From: JBGSMB01 sp041740375
GTDB taxonomy: Bacteria; Patescibacteriota; Saccharimonadia; Saccharimonadales; JAGQMS01
Direction of reading: 5' to 3'
Length of the DNA: 8,827 bases
Assembly (NCBI GenBank): GCA_041740375.1
Contig: JBGSMB010000003.1
Coordinates: forward strand, 1-8,827
Shown: in pieces, positions 1-4,992 of the stretch
Layout of the letters: each line of letters starts with the position of its first letter
How positions within the stretch are numbered: position 1 is the first letter of the stretch
Notes under the pieces: model-generated
Seen by the model: only the letters and a program-made list of their open reading frames with translations
Told to the model about the DNA's origin: nothing
The model's database searches: none
Program-made: the position numbers and the translations under genes

Positions 1-1
1 A

Positions 2-850
2 TTATTTAAAGAAACTCTCGACTCTACAAGCAATTGGATAAACAACAATATTGGCGTTTTAGTCCATATTGTAATTATTCTGTTTATTGCTTGGCTTGTG
101 GTGAAGGTTGGTTCGAGATTACTCACAAATACTCTCAAGAAGACTATTCGCCGCGATATGTATCCAACAAAAACAGATCGAGACAAACGGATAAGTACGT
201 TAAATAGTATTTCTAACGCGGTGCTTCGCTTTACGGTCTATACGGTCGCCGGATTTACGATAATGAGTGCAATCGGCATAAATATGGCGCCGGTGCTTGC
301 AAGCGCGGGCATCATCGGTGTTGCACTTGGTTTTGGTACCCAGAGTCTCGTCAAAGATTTTATCAGCGGTTTATTCATCATCATTGAAAATCAATATCGG
401 GTCGGTGACTTTATTGAGGTTCAAAATGTTTCTGGAGTTGTTGAGTCGATAACCATGCGTACCACCGTACTACGCGGAGTTGATGGCAGTGTGCATTGTG
501 TGCCAAATGGCTCGATAGTAGTCAGCACAAACAAAACAATGGGCGCAGGACACATGGTTCTTGATGTTACTTTTGCAAGCGATGTGAACTTGGAGATGGT
601 TGAAGATACGATAAATAGAGTTGGCGATCTCATGTTAAAAGATAAAAAGCTGGAGTCAATTATCACCGAACAGCCCCACTTTGTTCGAGTAAGTGAATTT
701 ACTGATAAGGGTGTAATTGTAAAAGTAGTCGGTACAACCGCGAGCGGCAGACAGCTCGAAGTAAAAAGCGCCTTTTTGTCTTTACTAAAAGACGAATTAT
801 TAAAAGAAGACATCAAGGTCATCTCCGCTCTTTCTCAAAAAGCAAAATAG
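2..850 (+). CDS. mscS: MscS-family mechanosensitive ion channel (5' end outside window)
   Basis: Small-conductance mechanosensitive channel of the inner membrane; such channels release solutes on osmotic down-shock. The reading frame is open from base 2 with no stop, so the GTG at 98 is not a convincing start and the gene begins upstream; 282 residues are visible. Visible order: a hydrophobic helix (IGVLVHIVIILFIAWLVV, about residues 18-35), a short basic loop, a second helix (FTVYTVAGFTIMSAIGI), then the hallmark Gly/Ala-rich pore helix (VLASAGIIGVALGFGTQSLV) followed by KDFISGLFIIIENQYRVGD and the beta domain (VGDFIEV, VESITMRTTVLR, VPNGSI), all typical of MscS. The C-terminal alpha/beta vestibule domain ends normally at TAG. 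The stop codon lies inside a perfect inverted repeat. Family call is firm; the subfamily and the number of N-terminal helices cannot be judged. Confidence 0.93.
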   Translation, partial: LFKETLDSTSNWINNNIGVLVHIVIILFIAWLVVKVGSRLLTNTLKKTIRRDMYPTKTDRDKRISTLNSISNAVLRFTVYTVAGFTIMSAIGINMAPVLASAGIIGVALGFGTQSLVKDFISGLFIIIENQYRVGDFIEVQNVSGVVESITMRTTVLRGVDGSVHCVPNGSIVVSTNKTMGAGHMVLDVTFASDVNLEMVEDTINRVGDLMLKDKKLESIITEQPHFVRVSEFTDKGVIVKVVGTTASGRQLEVKSAFLSLLKDELLKEDIKVISALSQKAK

Positions 851-878
851 ATACTTATGACACTATTTTGCTAAGTAT
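841..878. repeat. Interleaved inverted repeats at the mscS stop codon
   Basis: AGCAAAATAG (841-850, including the mscS stop codon) is a perfect 10-bp inverted match to CTATTTTGCT (863-872). A second pair, ATACTTA (851-857) and TAAGTAT (872-878), interleaves with the first, giving the order A-B-A'-B'. That order permits a pseudoknot or two mutually exclusive hairpins. No U-run follows, so it is a poor intrinsic terminator. The second arm touches the -35 box of the next promoter, so an operator is also possible. Confidence 0.5.
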
Positions 879-906
879 TGACATATATTTCAAAGTTCTG
901 TAATAT
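878..906 (+). promoter_or_regulatory. Near-consensus sigma70-type promoter for the LysM-Rpf gene
   Basis: TTGACA (878-883), a 17-nt spacer, then TAATAT (901-906): the best promoter in the window. Transcription would begin near 913, leaving an untranslated leader of about 90-120 nt before the LysM-Rpf gene, depending on which start is used. No gene is visible in the leader. Confidence 0.8.
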
Positions 907-1004
907 TAGCGCTTGTGTCTTTTCCGTTTGAGGTGGAATTACACATCACTATTATTTGAATTTAAAGATTAAGTTGACTATCACGTTGCCATTTATTTGG
1001 TGCG

Positions 1005-1724
1005 TTGTTTAGTGTCTTTTGGAGGTTTTTTATCAAGGTTTATTTATCAAAGCATGTAGCTCTTTTTGCTGTGCTGTTTTTTGCAGGATTAACGCTATTT
1101 AGCAGTATGCAGACGAGAAATAGTCAGATCGCACTGGCGCAAATGGAGAATACTACTCCTGATGTGTCAGCTAGCGAAATGGTCGAAAGTACTCCAGTAG
1201 AGGCTACTCCAGTACAAGCCGTCGCTGCGCCAACTCAAGTTGTAGTTGTTGTACAGCCTGGAGATTCTCTAACAAAAATCGCTGGAGAAAATGGAACGAC
1301 ATTTAAAAGGTTATTTGACGCAAACCCAGAAATCGTTGATCCAAATATACTTATTACAAGTCAGCAGATTCGAGTGCCTTTGCCCGATGAACAGTTAGTA
1401 GAGCGTGCACTTCCCGCCCCCAAGCCTGTAGCTATACAGAACGCTCCTGCTACGCCCATTGCATCAAGTGCTCCTTCTGTAGCTGACGGTAGTGTTTGGG
1501 ATAGGCTTGCAGCATGTGAGTCAGGAGGACGTTGGAATATCAATACAGGAAATGGCTATTATGGAGGATTGCAGTTTTCTCTTAGTACGTGGCGCGCTGT
1601 AGGCGGATCGGGACTTCCAAGCGATAATACCCGCGAGGAGCAGATTGCTCGTGCTGAAATATTGTTAGCACGTAGTGGCTGGGGTCAATGGCCTGCTTGT
1701 ACATTGAAGCTAGGCTTGCGCTAG
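1005..1724 (+). CDS. LysM + Rpf-type (resuscitation-promoting factor) muralytic enzyme
   Basis: Secreted or membrane-anchored peptidoglycan-cleaving protein, 239 aa from the TTG at 1005. Order: hydrophobic signal/anchor (about 19-34, HVALFAVLFFAGLTLF); Thr/Pro/Val-rich linker; LysM domain (about 79-126, VVVVQPGDSLTKIAGENG to QQIRVPLP); Ala/Pro linker; Rpf transglycosylase-like domain (about 160-239) with WDRLAACESGG, INTGNGYYGGLQF and STWRAVGG. The catalytic Glu is E172, and C171/C232 match the disulfide of Rpf proteins. LysM binds the glycan and the Rpf domain cuts it; activity on other cells is an inference. Start uncertain: no Shine-Dalgarno precedes TTG 1005, yet a perfect GGAGG sits at 1021-1025, six bases before an in-frame ATC (1032). 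It has its own promoter and terminator and so is probably monocistronic. Confidence 0.9.
   Translation: MFSVFWRFFIKVYLSKHVALFAVLFFAGLTLFSSMQTRNSQIALAQMENTTPDVSASEMVESTPVEATPVQAVAAPTQVVVVVQPGDSLTKIAGENGTTFKRLFDANPEIVDPNILITSQQIRVPLPDEQLVERALPAPKPVAIQNAPATPIASSAPSVADGSVWDRLAACESGGRWNINTGNGYYGGLQFSLSTWRAVGGSGLPSDNTREEQIARAEILLARSGWGQWPACTLKLGLR
1021..1025 (+). promoter_or_regulatory. GGAGG Shine-Dalgarno inside the annotated LysM-Rpf start
   Basis: GGAGG followed by six T and then ATC AAG GTT. If this is the real ribosome binding site, the only codon at correct spacing in the coding frame is ATC (1032), a rare non-canonical start; the signal peptide would then begin (M)KVYLSKHVALF. Otherwise the motif merely encodes Trp-Arg of the longer form. 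Confidence 0.45.
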
Positions 1725-1738
1725 AATAACATTTGAAC

Positions 1739-1778
1739 AAATAAAAATAACCCGATATTTTTCGGGTTATTTTTATTT
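1739..1778. terminator. Bidirectional intrinsic terminator between LysM-Rpf and tRNA-Trp
   Basis: Perfect 17-bp inverted repeat: arm 1739-1755, six-base loop 1756-1761, arm 1762-1778. The core is ACCCGA/TCGGGT, with A-rich and T-rich outer arms that supply a U-tract in either direction. It begins 14 bp after the LysM-Rpf stop and ends 2 bp from the tRNA 3' end on the other strand, so it can end both transcripts. Confidence 0.93.
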
Positions 1779-1780
1779 GG

Positions 1781-1853
1781 CAGGGGAGACAGGACTTGAA
1801 CCTGCGACACCCGGTTTTGGAGACCGGTGCTCTACCAACTGAGCTACTCCCCT
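1781..1853 (-). tRNA. trnW: tRNA-Trp (anticodon CCA)
   Basis: Full 73-nt cloverleaf on the minus strand: 7-bp acceptor AGGGGAG/CTCCCCT with discriminator G, D arm GCTC/GAGC, 5-bp anticodon stem CCGGT/ACCGG around loop CTCCAAA (anticodon CCA), variable loop GTGTC, and T arm GCAGG-TTCAAGT-CCTGT with one G-U pair. CCA is not encoded: the bases after the discriminator run into the terminator. No convincing promoter was found just upstream, so it may be made by read-through from the peptidase transcript. CCA reads only UGG, consistent with UGA being a stop or unused here. Confidence 0.97.
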
Positions 1854-1861
1854 GCGTCGAA

Positions 1862-1878
1862 GCAAACTTCAGGTTTGC
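1862..1878 (-). repeat. Small hairpin 8 nt before the tRNA-Trp 5' end
   Basis: GCAAAC (1862-1867) and GTTTGC (1873-1878) form a 6-bp stem with a 5-nt loop. On the minus strand it lies directly before the tRNA and may assist precursor folding or processing. Confidence 0.4.
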
Positions 1879-1929
1879 GAAGACACAGACGTTACTGCAT
1901 CTTCATCAACCACCAGTTGCTTCTCCTTT

Positions 1930-1965
1930 CAATTCATCAAACAGCAAGCTTGGTTTGATGAATTG
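1930..1965. repeat. 13-bp perfect inverted repeat in the peptidase to tRNA-Trp spacer
   Basis: CAATTCATCAAAC (1930-1942) and GTTTGATGAATTG (1953-1965) form a perfect 13-bp stem with a 10-nt loop containing palindromic CAAGCTTG. No T-run follows on either strand, so it is not a standard terminator. It lies in the 200-nt gap (1854-2053) between the peptidase stop and the tRNA; it could be an RNA processing or pausing hairpin, or a protein site. Confidence 0.6.
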
Positions 1966-2053
1966 GTTTAGAAATGCAAATAATCAGATCCTATAATTAC
2001 TGTTTACTGACCTCTGTATCCTGTAGGTAACCTGCACGTGATTTTATCACAGT

Positions 2054-4066
2054 TTAGATAATACCGTCGCGTACGAGCATGGCGTGTATATTGCTCTCTC
2101 TGCCCAGAAAGTCATGAACGAGTTCTGTGGCCTTGACTTCAGATCCACGAGCCAACACTTTTTCCCTATATTCTTGACCAGCCGGGGCAAATAAAAGTCC
2201 ATTTTCTCGTATGTGTTCAAAGAAGTCTGCTTCGATCACCTCTGCCCACTTATAGGAATAGTAACCTGCTGAATAGCCTCCCGCAAAAATATGGGTAAAG
2301 GATAACATTCCTAGGTCGTAGTCTGCGGCAGGAACACCGTATAGACGGGATTTTATTTTGTTCCCCTCTGCAACTATATCTTTTGATGGATCCATGTGTA
2401 CTTCTAAATCAGCAAGACCCAAAGAAAGTTGTCGCATCGTCTTTGATGCTACGCGGAAGCGACGAGATGAACGAAGCTTTGTAATGACAATTTTGGCGAG
2501 AGTTTTTCCGGTTACGTAGTGTTTCGCGATAAGAGCTAGAATCTCAGGTTCCCAAACCCAGTTTTCCATAATTTGTGACGGTGCCTCAATAAAGTCGTAT
2601 TCTAGGTCCATCATGTTCTGCTCTTTTAGGTCTGTTTTTCCCAGCGCAAAGTGCATAAAGTGGCCAAATTCATGCCAAATTGTCTCAACTTCACGAAGAC
2701 CAAGCAGGCTTGGCTTGTCTGAAGTTGGCGGAGTAAGGTTGGCCACTACGCAGCCCATATGAGGCATATCGTAGGTATCATTTGCGCGTTCTGCGGTATA
2801 GAAAGCGTTCATCCACGCTCCACCATGCTTTCCTTTTCTAGCAAACCAATCACACCACACTGTAGCTAAGTGCCTATCTCCGTCAAATAAGTCATAAGCC
2901 TGGACGTCCTTATGCCAGCCTTTCCTAGAAGAAAGTTCAAATCGAATACCATAGAGACGTCCAAAAACCGTAAACATACCAGAGAGTACCTGTTCTATTG
3001 GGAAATACTCTTTAAGCATTTCTTCGCTAATGTCGTGTTTTGCATCTCGGAATAGCCGTGCGTAATAGAGATCTAACCCGCTATCTATGTCTGATATATC
3101 AAGTTCGAAAGACGGATCGCGTTCAATTCTTTTCGCGAAATTTTGTAACTCTTCCATTTCTGTTGCTACTTTTGGAAGATAGTGATTCTCTATTTCTTTC
3201 AGGAAATCATAAGCAGCTTTTCCTGTGCTGGCCATTCTGTCAGAAGCAACAAAGTCTGCATAAGTTGCATACCCAAGCAACGTTGCCATTTCATTGCGCA
3301 GTACGAGCATTTCTTTGACGATTGGTTTGTTTATGTCGAGACCAATTGTCTTTACTGCTTTGTACATGGCGTGCCGTGTTTCGCGTACTTTACACTGGGA
3401 CATTACTTCTGTGTAATTTGGCTCACTGTACTGCACCCAGTAGCCTTCTAAACCTTTCGCTTTTGCGGCCTTTGCTGCAGATTCTACAAGAGTGGTATTG
3501 ACTCCATCTAGATCTGTCGAAAGCATTAGATGTATACCGCAGTCGTCTTGAGCGTTCGTGACATTTTGTGCAAATTTTGTTGACAATTCGCTTAGACGAT
3601 TACTTATTTTTTTCAGACGATTTTGACTTTTTGCACCAAGGGCAATACCACCCTTTTCATAATCTTCGATGTGTTCGTCAAGTAATTTTTGTTCTGGCTT
3701 TGTGAGGTCTTTGGAGGTCTCTTTTACGACGAGAAGTGCTTTATAGATATCTTTGTCGAAACGTAACGAGTTACTAAATGTCACGGCTGCCTGTGTTGCC
3801 AGCATATCTACATCTCGCCATTTGTCGCCAAGTACATTTTCCATATGGCTTGTCACGATAACGACACTCTCAAATTCTTCCGCACATCTTGTGAGCCCTA
3901 ATACGGTGTTTTCAAAAGTTCTTTCATTTTTTGGGATATTTTTTAGCGCTTTAATCCGTTCCTCTGCTTGTGTGAGTGTAGTCTTTAGGGCTGCTTCGAC
4001 ATCGGTCGGCTTGTAGGCTTGAAAGCGCAACTTCCCAGGAGCGTGCAAAAACGAATTGCTGAACAT
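2054..4066 (-). CDS. M3-family zinc oligopeptidase (oligopeptidase A / Dcp type)
   Basis: Cytosolic zinc metallopeptidase of family M3, 670 aa, the usual size for OpdA/Dcp/thimet-type enzymes; no signal peptide. It degrades short peptides, for example products of ATP-dependent proteases or imported peptides. The active site HEFGH is at residues 465-469 (zinc ligands H465 and H469, catalytic base E466), and the third ligand E494 lies 25 residues later in DFIEAPSQIMENW, the canonical M3 spacing. The C-terminal signature FTHIFAGGYSAGYYSYKW (H592, with Tyr 598, 602, 603 and 605) matches the substrate-binding loop of the family. The ATG at 4066 follows a TATAAT box by 7 nt, so the mRNA may be leaderless; AAGGG nearby is only a weak Shine-Dalgarno. 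An 87-aa gene lies 27 bp upstream on the same strand. OpdA (endo) versus Dcp (dipeptidyl carboxypeptidase) specificity cannot be decided here. Confidence 0.95.
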   Translation of the reverse strand: MFSNSFLHAPGKLRFQAYKPTDVEAALKTTLTQAEERIKALKNIPKNERTFENTVLGLTRCAEEFESVVIVTSHMENVLGDKWRDVDMLATQAAVTFSNSLRFDKDIYKALLVVKETSKDLTKPEQKLLDEHIEDYEKGGIALGAKSQNRLKKISNRLSELSTKFAQNVTNAQDDCGIHLMLSTDLDGVNTTLVESAAKAAKAKGLEGYWVQYSEPNYTEVMSQCKVRETRHAMYKAVKTIGLDINKPIVKEMLVLRNEMATLLGYATYADFVASDRMASTGKAAYDFLKEIENHYLPKVATEMEELQNFAKRIERDPSFELDISDIDSGLDLYYARLFRDAKHDISEEMLKEYFPIEQVLSGMFTVFGRLYGIRFELSSRKGWHKDVQAYDLFDGDRHLATVWCDWFARKGKHGGAWMNAFYTAERANDTYDMPHMGCVVANLTPPTSDKPSLLGLREVETIWHEFGHFMHFALGKTDLKEQNMMDLEYDFIEAPSQIMENWVWEPEILALIAKHYVTGKTLAKIVITKLRSSRRFRVASKTMRQLSLGLADLEVHMDPSKDIVAEGNKIKSRLYGVPAADYDLGMLSFTHIFAGGYSAGYYSYKWAEVIEADFFEHIRENGLLFAPAGQEYREKVLARGSEVKATELVHDFLGRESNIHAMLVRDGII

Positions 4067-4073
4067 TGCCCTT

Positions 4074-4079
4074 ATTATA
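4074..4079 (-). promoter_or_regulatory. TATAAT -10 box just before the M3 peptidase start
   Basis: Minus-strand TATAAT (4079 to 4074) ends 7 nt before the ATG, so transcription would start at or next to the first codon. No good -35 was found at 16-18 nt spacing. It sits in the 27-nt gap after the 87-aa gene. Confidence 0.45.
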
Positions 4080-4093
4080 CCCTATCAACTTCT

Positions 4094-4357
4094 TTAACTG
4101 GCTAAATCGTGCCGAACCATCGGATTATCGGCTGTATCCGGAAACTGAATAATCGCCGCTTCCGGCATTGATTGCCCAATCATAAAGTGAGTAAGGTCGG
4201 TATTTCCGCTGTCTAGCCAAGCACAAAACATGTCAAATGCTTCACCCGCTGCTAGTTTCCCTAGCGTACGTTCTGGGGGCAGTGCGGCTTCCAGCGTCAC
4301 CCGCCAAGCTTCGTCCTTTGTATGCTCTGGGTAATTACTTGTTACTCTGTCTATCAT
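4094..4357 (-). CDS. Small acidic hypothetical protein, 87 aa
   Basis: I do not recognise a family. The protein is soluble and acidic, without signal or membrane helix; it contains a helical stretch (about 14-50, including AWRVTLEAALPPERTLGKLAAGEAFDMFCAWLD) and a short tail rich in Pro/Asp/His. The ATG at 4357 lacks a Shine-Dalgarno; the preceding bases are A-rich, and TACAAT (4396-4391 on the minus strand) is a possible -10. It ends in TAA 27 bp before the M3 peptidase start on the same strand, so the two may be co-transcribed. Its promoter region is divergent from the leader of the polymerase operon. Support for it being a gene is moderate: coherent composition, uninterrupted frame, no competing gene, and it fills the space between two transcription units. 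Confidence 0.65.
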   Translation of the reverse strand: MIDRVTSNYPEHTKDEAWRVTLEAALPPERTLGKLAAGEAFDMFCAWLDSGNTDLTHFMIGQSMPEAAIIQFPDTADNPMVRHDLAS

Positions 4358-4416
4358 ATTTCGTTATTTTTGTTTTTGGTTGACTATTTTATTGTACCCC
4401 CTTGCGTCAAGTCGGG

Positions 4417-4422
4417 TATACT
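4417..4422 (+). promoter_or_regulatory. Candidate -10 box (TATACT) for the polymerase operon leader
   Basis: GGGTATACT places a good -10 at 4417-4422. The best -35 candidate, TTGTAC (4392-4397), is at a long 19-nt spacing, so the promoter may be weak or activator-dependent. Transcription would start near 4429 and give a leader of about 260 nt. Confidence 0.45.
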
Positions 4423-4512
4423 AGCTACAGCCATGCAAGGGCTCCCAAAAGGTTCCTCCTTGCAGACTTATATATTCGTAATCGGTTAAAACCGCTTACT
4501 CGTTTTAGTAAA

Positions 4513-4535
4513 TAAAGGTTAGTAAATGGTAGCTA
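4513..4535 (+). repeat. Element A of a three-copy 23-nt family (direct orientation, leader)
   Basis: Matches the reverse complement of 4644-4666 at 17 of 23 positions without gaps; core TTAGTAAATGGTA. As RNA the two could form 19 of 23 pairs, counting two G-U pairs. It overlaps the 5' arm of the 4526-4559 hairpin, so the two foldings exclude each other. TTAGTAAAT is also duplicated 14 nt upstream (4505-4513). Confidence 0.6.
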
Positions 4536-4643
4536 GGGGGTAACTCTCCGCTAGGCCATCACATCTTTCACGTTCGGCGGTACAGTTCGTCTCAAAACCG
4601 CCAGTAAGTATCGCGATTCAATAAACGATAGTTGGCTGTTTCC

Positions 4644-4666
4644 TATTTACCATCTACTAGCCCCTA
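4644..4666 (-). repeat. Element B, inverted member of the 23-nt family (anti-start element)
   Basis: Begins TATTTACCAT and ends AGCCCCTA. Its reverse complement matches 4970-4992 at 19 of 23 positions, ungapped, and 4513-4535 at 17 of 23. As RNA it could form 21 of 23 pairs (two of them G-U) with the Shine-Dalgarno/AUG region of the polymerase gene. Confidence 0.75.
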
Positions 4667-4667
4667 T

Positions 4668-4688
4668 CTCCTAAAAAACGGAGTTTTT
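4668..4688 (+). promoter_or_regulatory. Shine-Dalgarno of the 95-aa gene with a local anti-Shine-Dalgarno
   Basis: GGAG (4680-4683), 8 nt before the ATG at 4692, is the ribosome site that decides this start. It can pair with CTCC at 4668-4671, or sit in the loop of an AAAAAC/GTTTTT hairpin (4674-4679, 4683-4688). Either fold could limit ribosome access; the stem plus T-run also weakly resembles a terminator. Confidence 0.55.
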
Positions 4689-4691
4689 ACT

Positions 4692-4979
4692 ATGAGAGAA
4701 AGTTTAGACGAAGATATATCTGTTATTTGTGTGTACGATGCTACTAAAAAAAGCGTCAAGCCGTACAAGATCAACTGGCACGGTCGTGAATATTTGCTTG
4801 GACCAATCGATTTCCACCATGTAACAACGCATGGGGTTGTTGCGACGCATCATTTTTCGATGAGCGATATAGAACGCACTACTTACTTTAAGATTGCAGT
4901 GGAGTCAAAGAACCTCCACTGGAAGCTTGAAGAATACATGACTGCTGATCAGGCAGAGGTTACCTACGGTAGGGGTTAG
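4692..4979 (+). CDS. Small beta-rich protein, 95 aa, partner gene of a Y-family polymerase
   Basis: No family recognised with confidence. The ATG at 4692 is chosen because GGAG lies 8 nt before it; a longer frame back to a TTG at 4632 would run through the structured leader. Visible pattern: KPYKINWHGREYLLGPIDF, then HVTTHGVVATHHFSMSD, then TYFKIAVESKNLHWKLEEY, i.e. repeated beta-strand-like segments ending in a Trp-containing strand. This resembles in layout the short DUF6504-type proteins (WRGRxY early, FR/W-rich strands later) encoded near translesion polymerases in actinobacteria; that is a recollection-based hypothesis, not a demonstrated match. Soluble, no signal. The next gene begins 10 nt after its stop, with a Shine-Dalgarno overlapping that stop, so a joint role in damage tolerance is likely. 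An accessory or regulator of the polymerase is the simplest guess. Confidence 0.8.
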   Translation: MRESLDEDISVICVYDATKKSVKPYKINWHGREYLLGPIDFHHVTTHGVVATHHFSMSDIERTTYFKIAVESKNLHWKLEEYMTADQAEVTYGRG

Positions 4980-4992
4980 GAGCTGGTAAATG
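4970..4992 (+). repeat. Element C of the 23-nt family, covering the polymerase Shine-Dalgarno and start
   Basis: Spans the last codons of the small gene, AGGAG and the ATG of the polymerase gene; begins TAGGGGTTAGGAG. It is the ungapped 19/23 inverted match of 4644-4666. It also contains a tandem GGTAAAT (4985-4991, 4992-4998), and GTAAATGGTA is shared with 4522-4531. Confidence 0.75.
4978..4982 (+). promoter_or_regulatory. Shine-Dalgarno of the Y-family polymerase overlapping the upstream stop
   Basis: AGGAG, 7 nt before ATG 4990, shares its first AG with the TAG stop (4977-4979) of the 95-aa gene. Ribosomes ending the first gene would expose or reuse this site, a classic coupling geometry. 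Confidence 0.85.

Larger units (their letters stand above)
4430..4691 (+). ncRNA. Long structured 5' leader (candidate cis-regulatory RNA) of the small-protein/polymerase operon
   Basis: About 260 nt without a convincing long gene but dense in complementary arms: TGCAAGG/CCTTGCA (4434-4440, 4458-4464); CGGT/ACCG (4483-4486, 4491-4494); TTACT/AGTAA (4496-4500, 4507-4511); ATGG-TAGC/GCTA-CCAT around a G-rich stem (4526-4559); GGCGGT/ACCGCC (4576-4581, 4597-4602); TATCG/CGATA (4609-4613, 4625-4629). A 23-nt segment (4513-4535) can pair with 4644-4666, closing a domain over the inner hairpins like a riboswitch P1 helix. An 18-codon open frame, ATG at 4433 to TAA at 4487, reads MQGLPKGSSLQTYIFVIG and could be a leader peptide, but it has no Shine-Dalgarno. 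It matches no riboswitch class I can recall. Structure is seen; regulatory function is inferred. Confidence 0.5.

Noticed and set aside
98..850. mscS starting at GTG 98
   Set aside because: The frame is open to the window edge and the preceding 32 residues encode the first part of a membrane helix, so the true start is outside.
1781..1853. tRNA as a mobile-element attachment site
   Set aside because: No integrase gene and no repeat of the tRNA 3' end within the window.
1869..1913. 14-codon minus-strand GTG frame with upstream GGAG before tRNA-Trp
   Set aside because: Very short, GTG start, stop inside a hairpin; probably chance, though the GGAG spacing of 9 nt is acceptable.
1796..1996. 66-aa plus-strand open frame over tRNA-Trp
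   Set aside because: It lies antisense over the tRNA and hairpins, with composition unlike a protein and no ribosome site.
4388..4435. 16-codon minus-strand frame starting MAVASIPDLTQGG upstream of the 87-aa gene
   Set aside because: Has a GGGAG at fair spacing but overlaps the predicted plus-strand promoter and is too short to support without conservation.
4632..4691. Longer N-terminus (TTG at 4632) for the 95-aa gene
   Set aside because: It has no Shine-Dalgarno, runs through the inverted element and anti-Shine-Dalgarno, and a well-placed GGAG precedes ATG 4692.
4430..4691. tmRNA, 6S, SRP RNA, RNase P RNA or a known riboswitch
   Set aside because: No recognisable conserved core of these RNAs on either strand by eye; a covariance search would be needed to exclude distant members.
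4644..4992. Invertible (phase-variable) segment flanked by inverted repeats
   Set aside because: The 23-nt arms match at only 19/23, no invertase is nearby, and the right arm is the polymerase start itself; a third related copy in the leader fits RNA pairing better.
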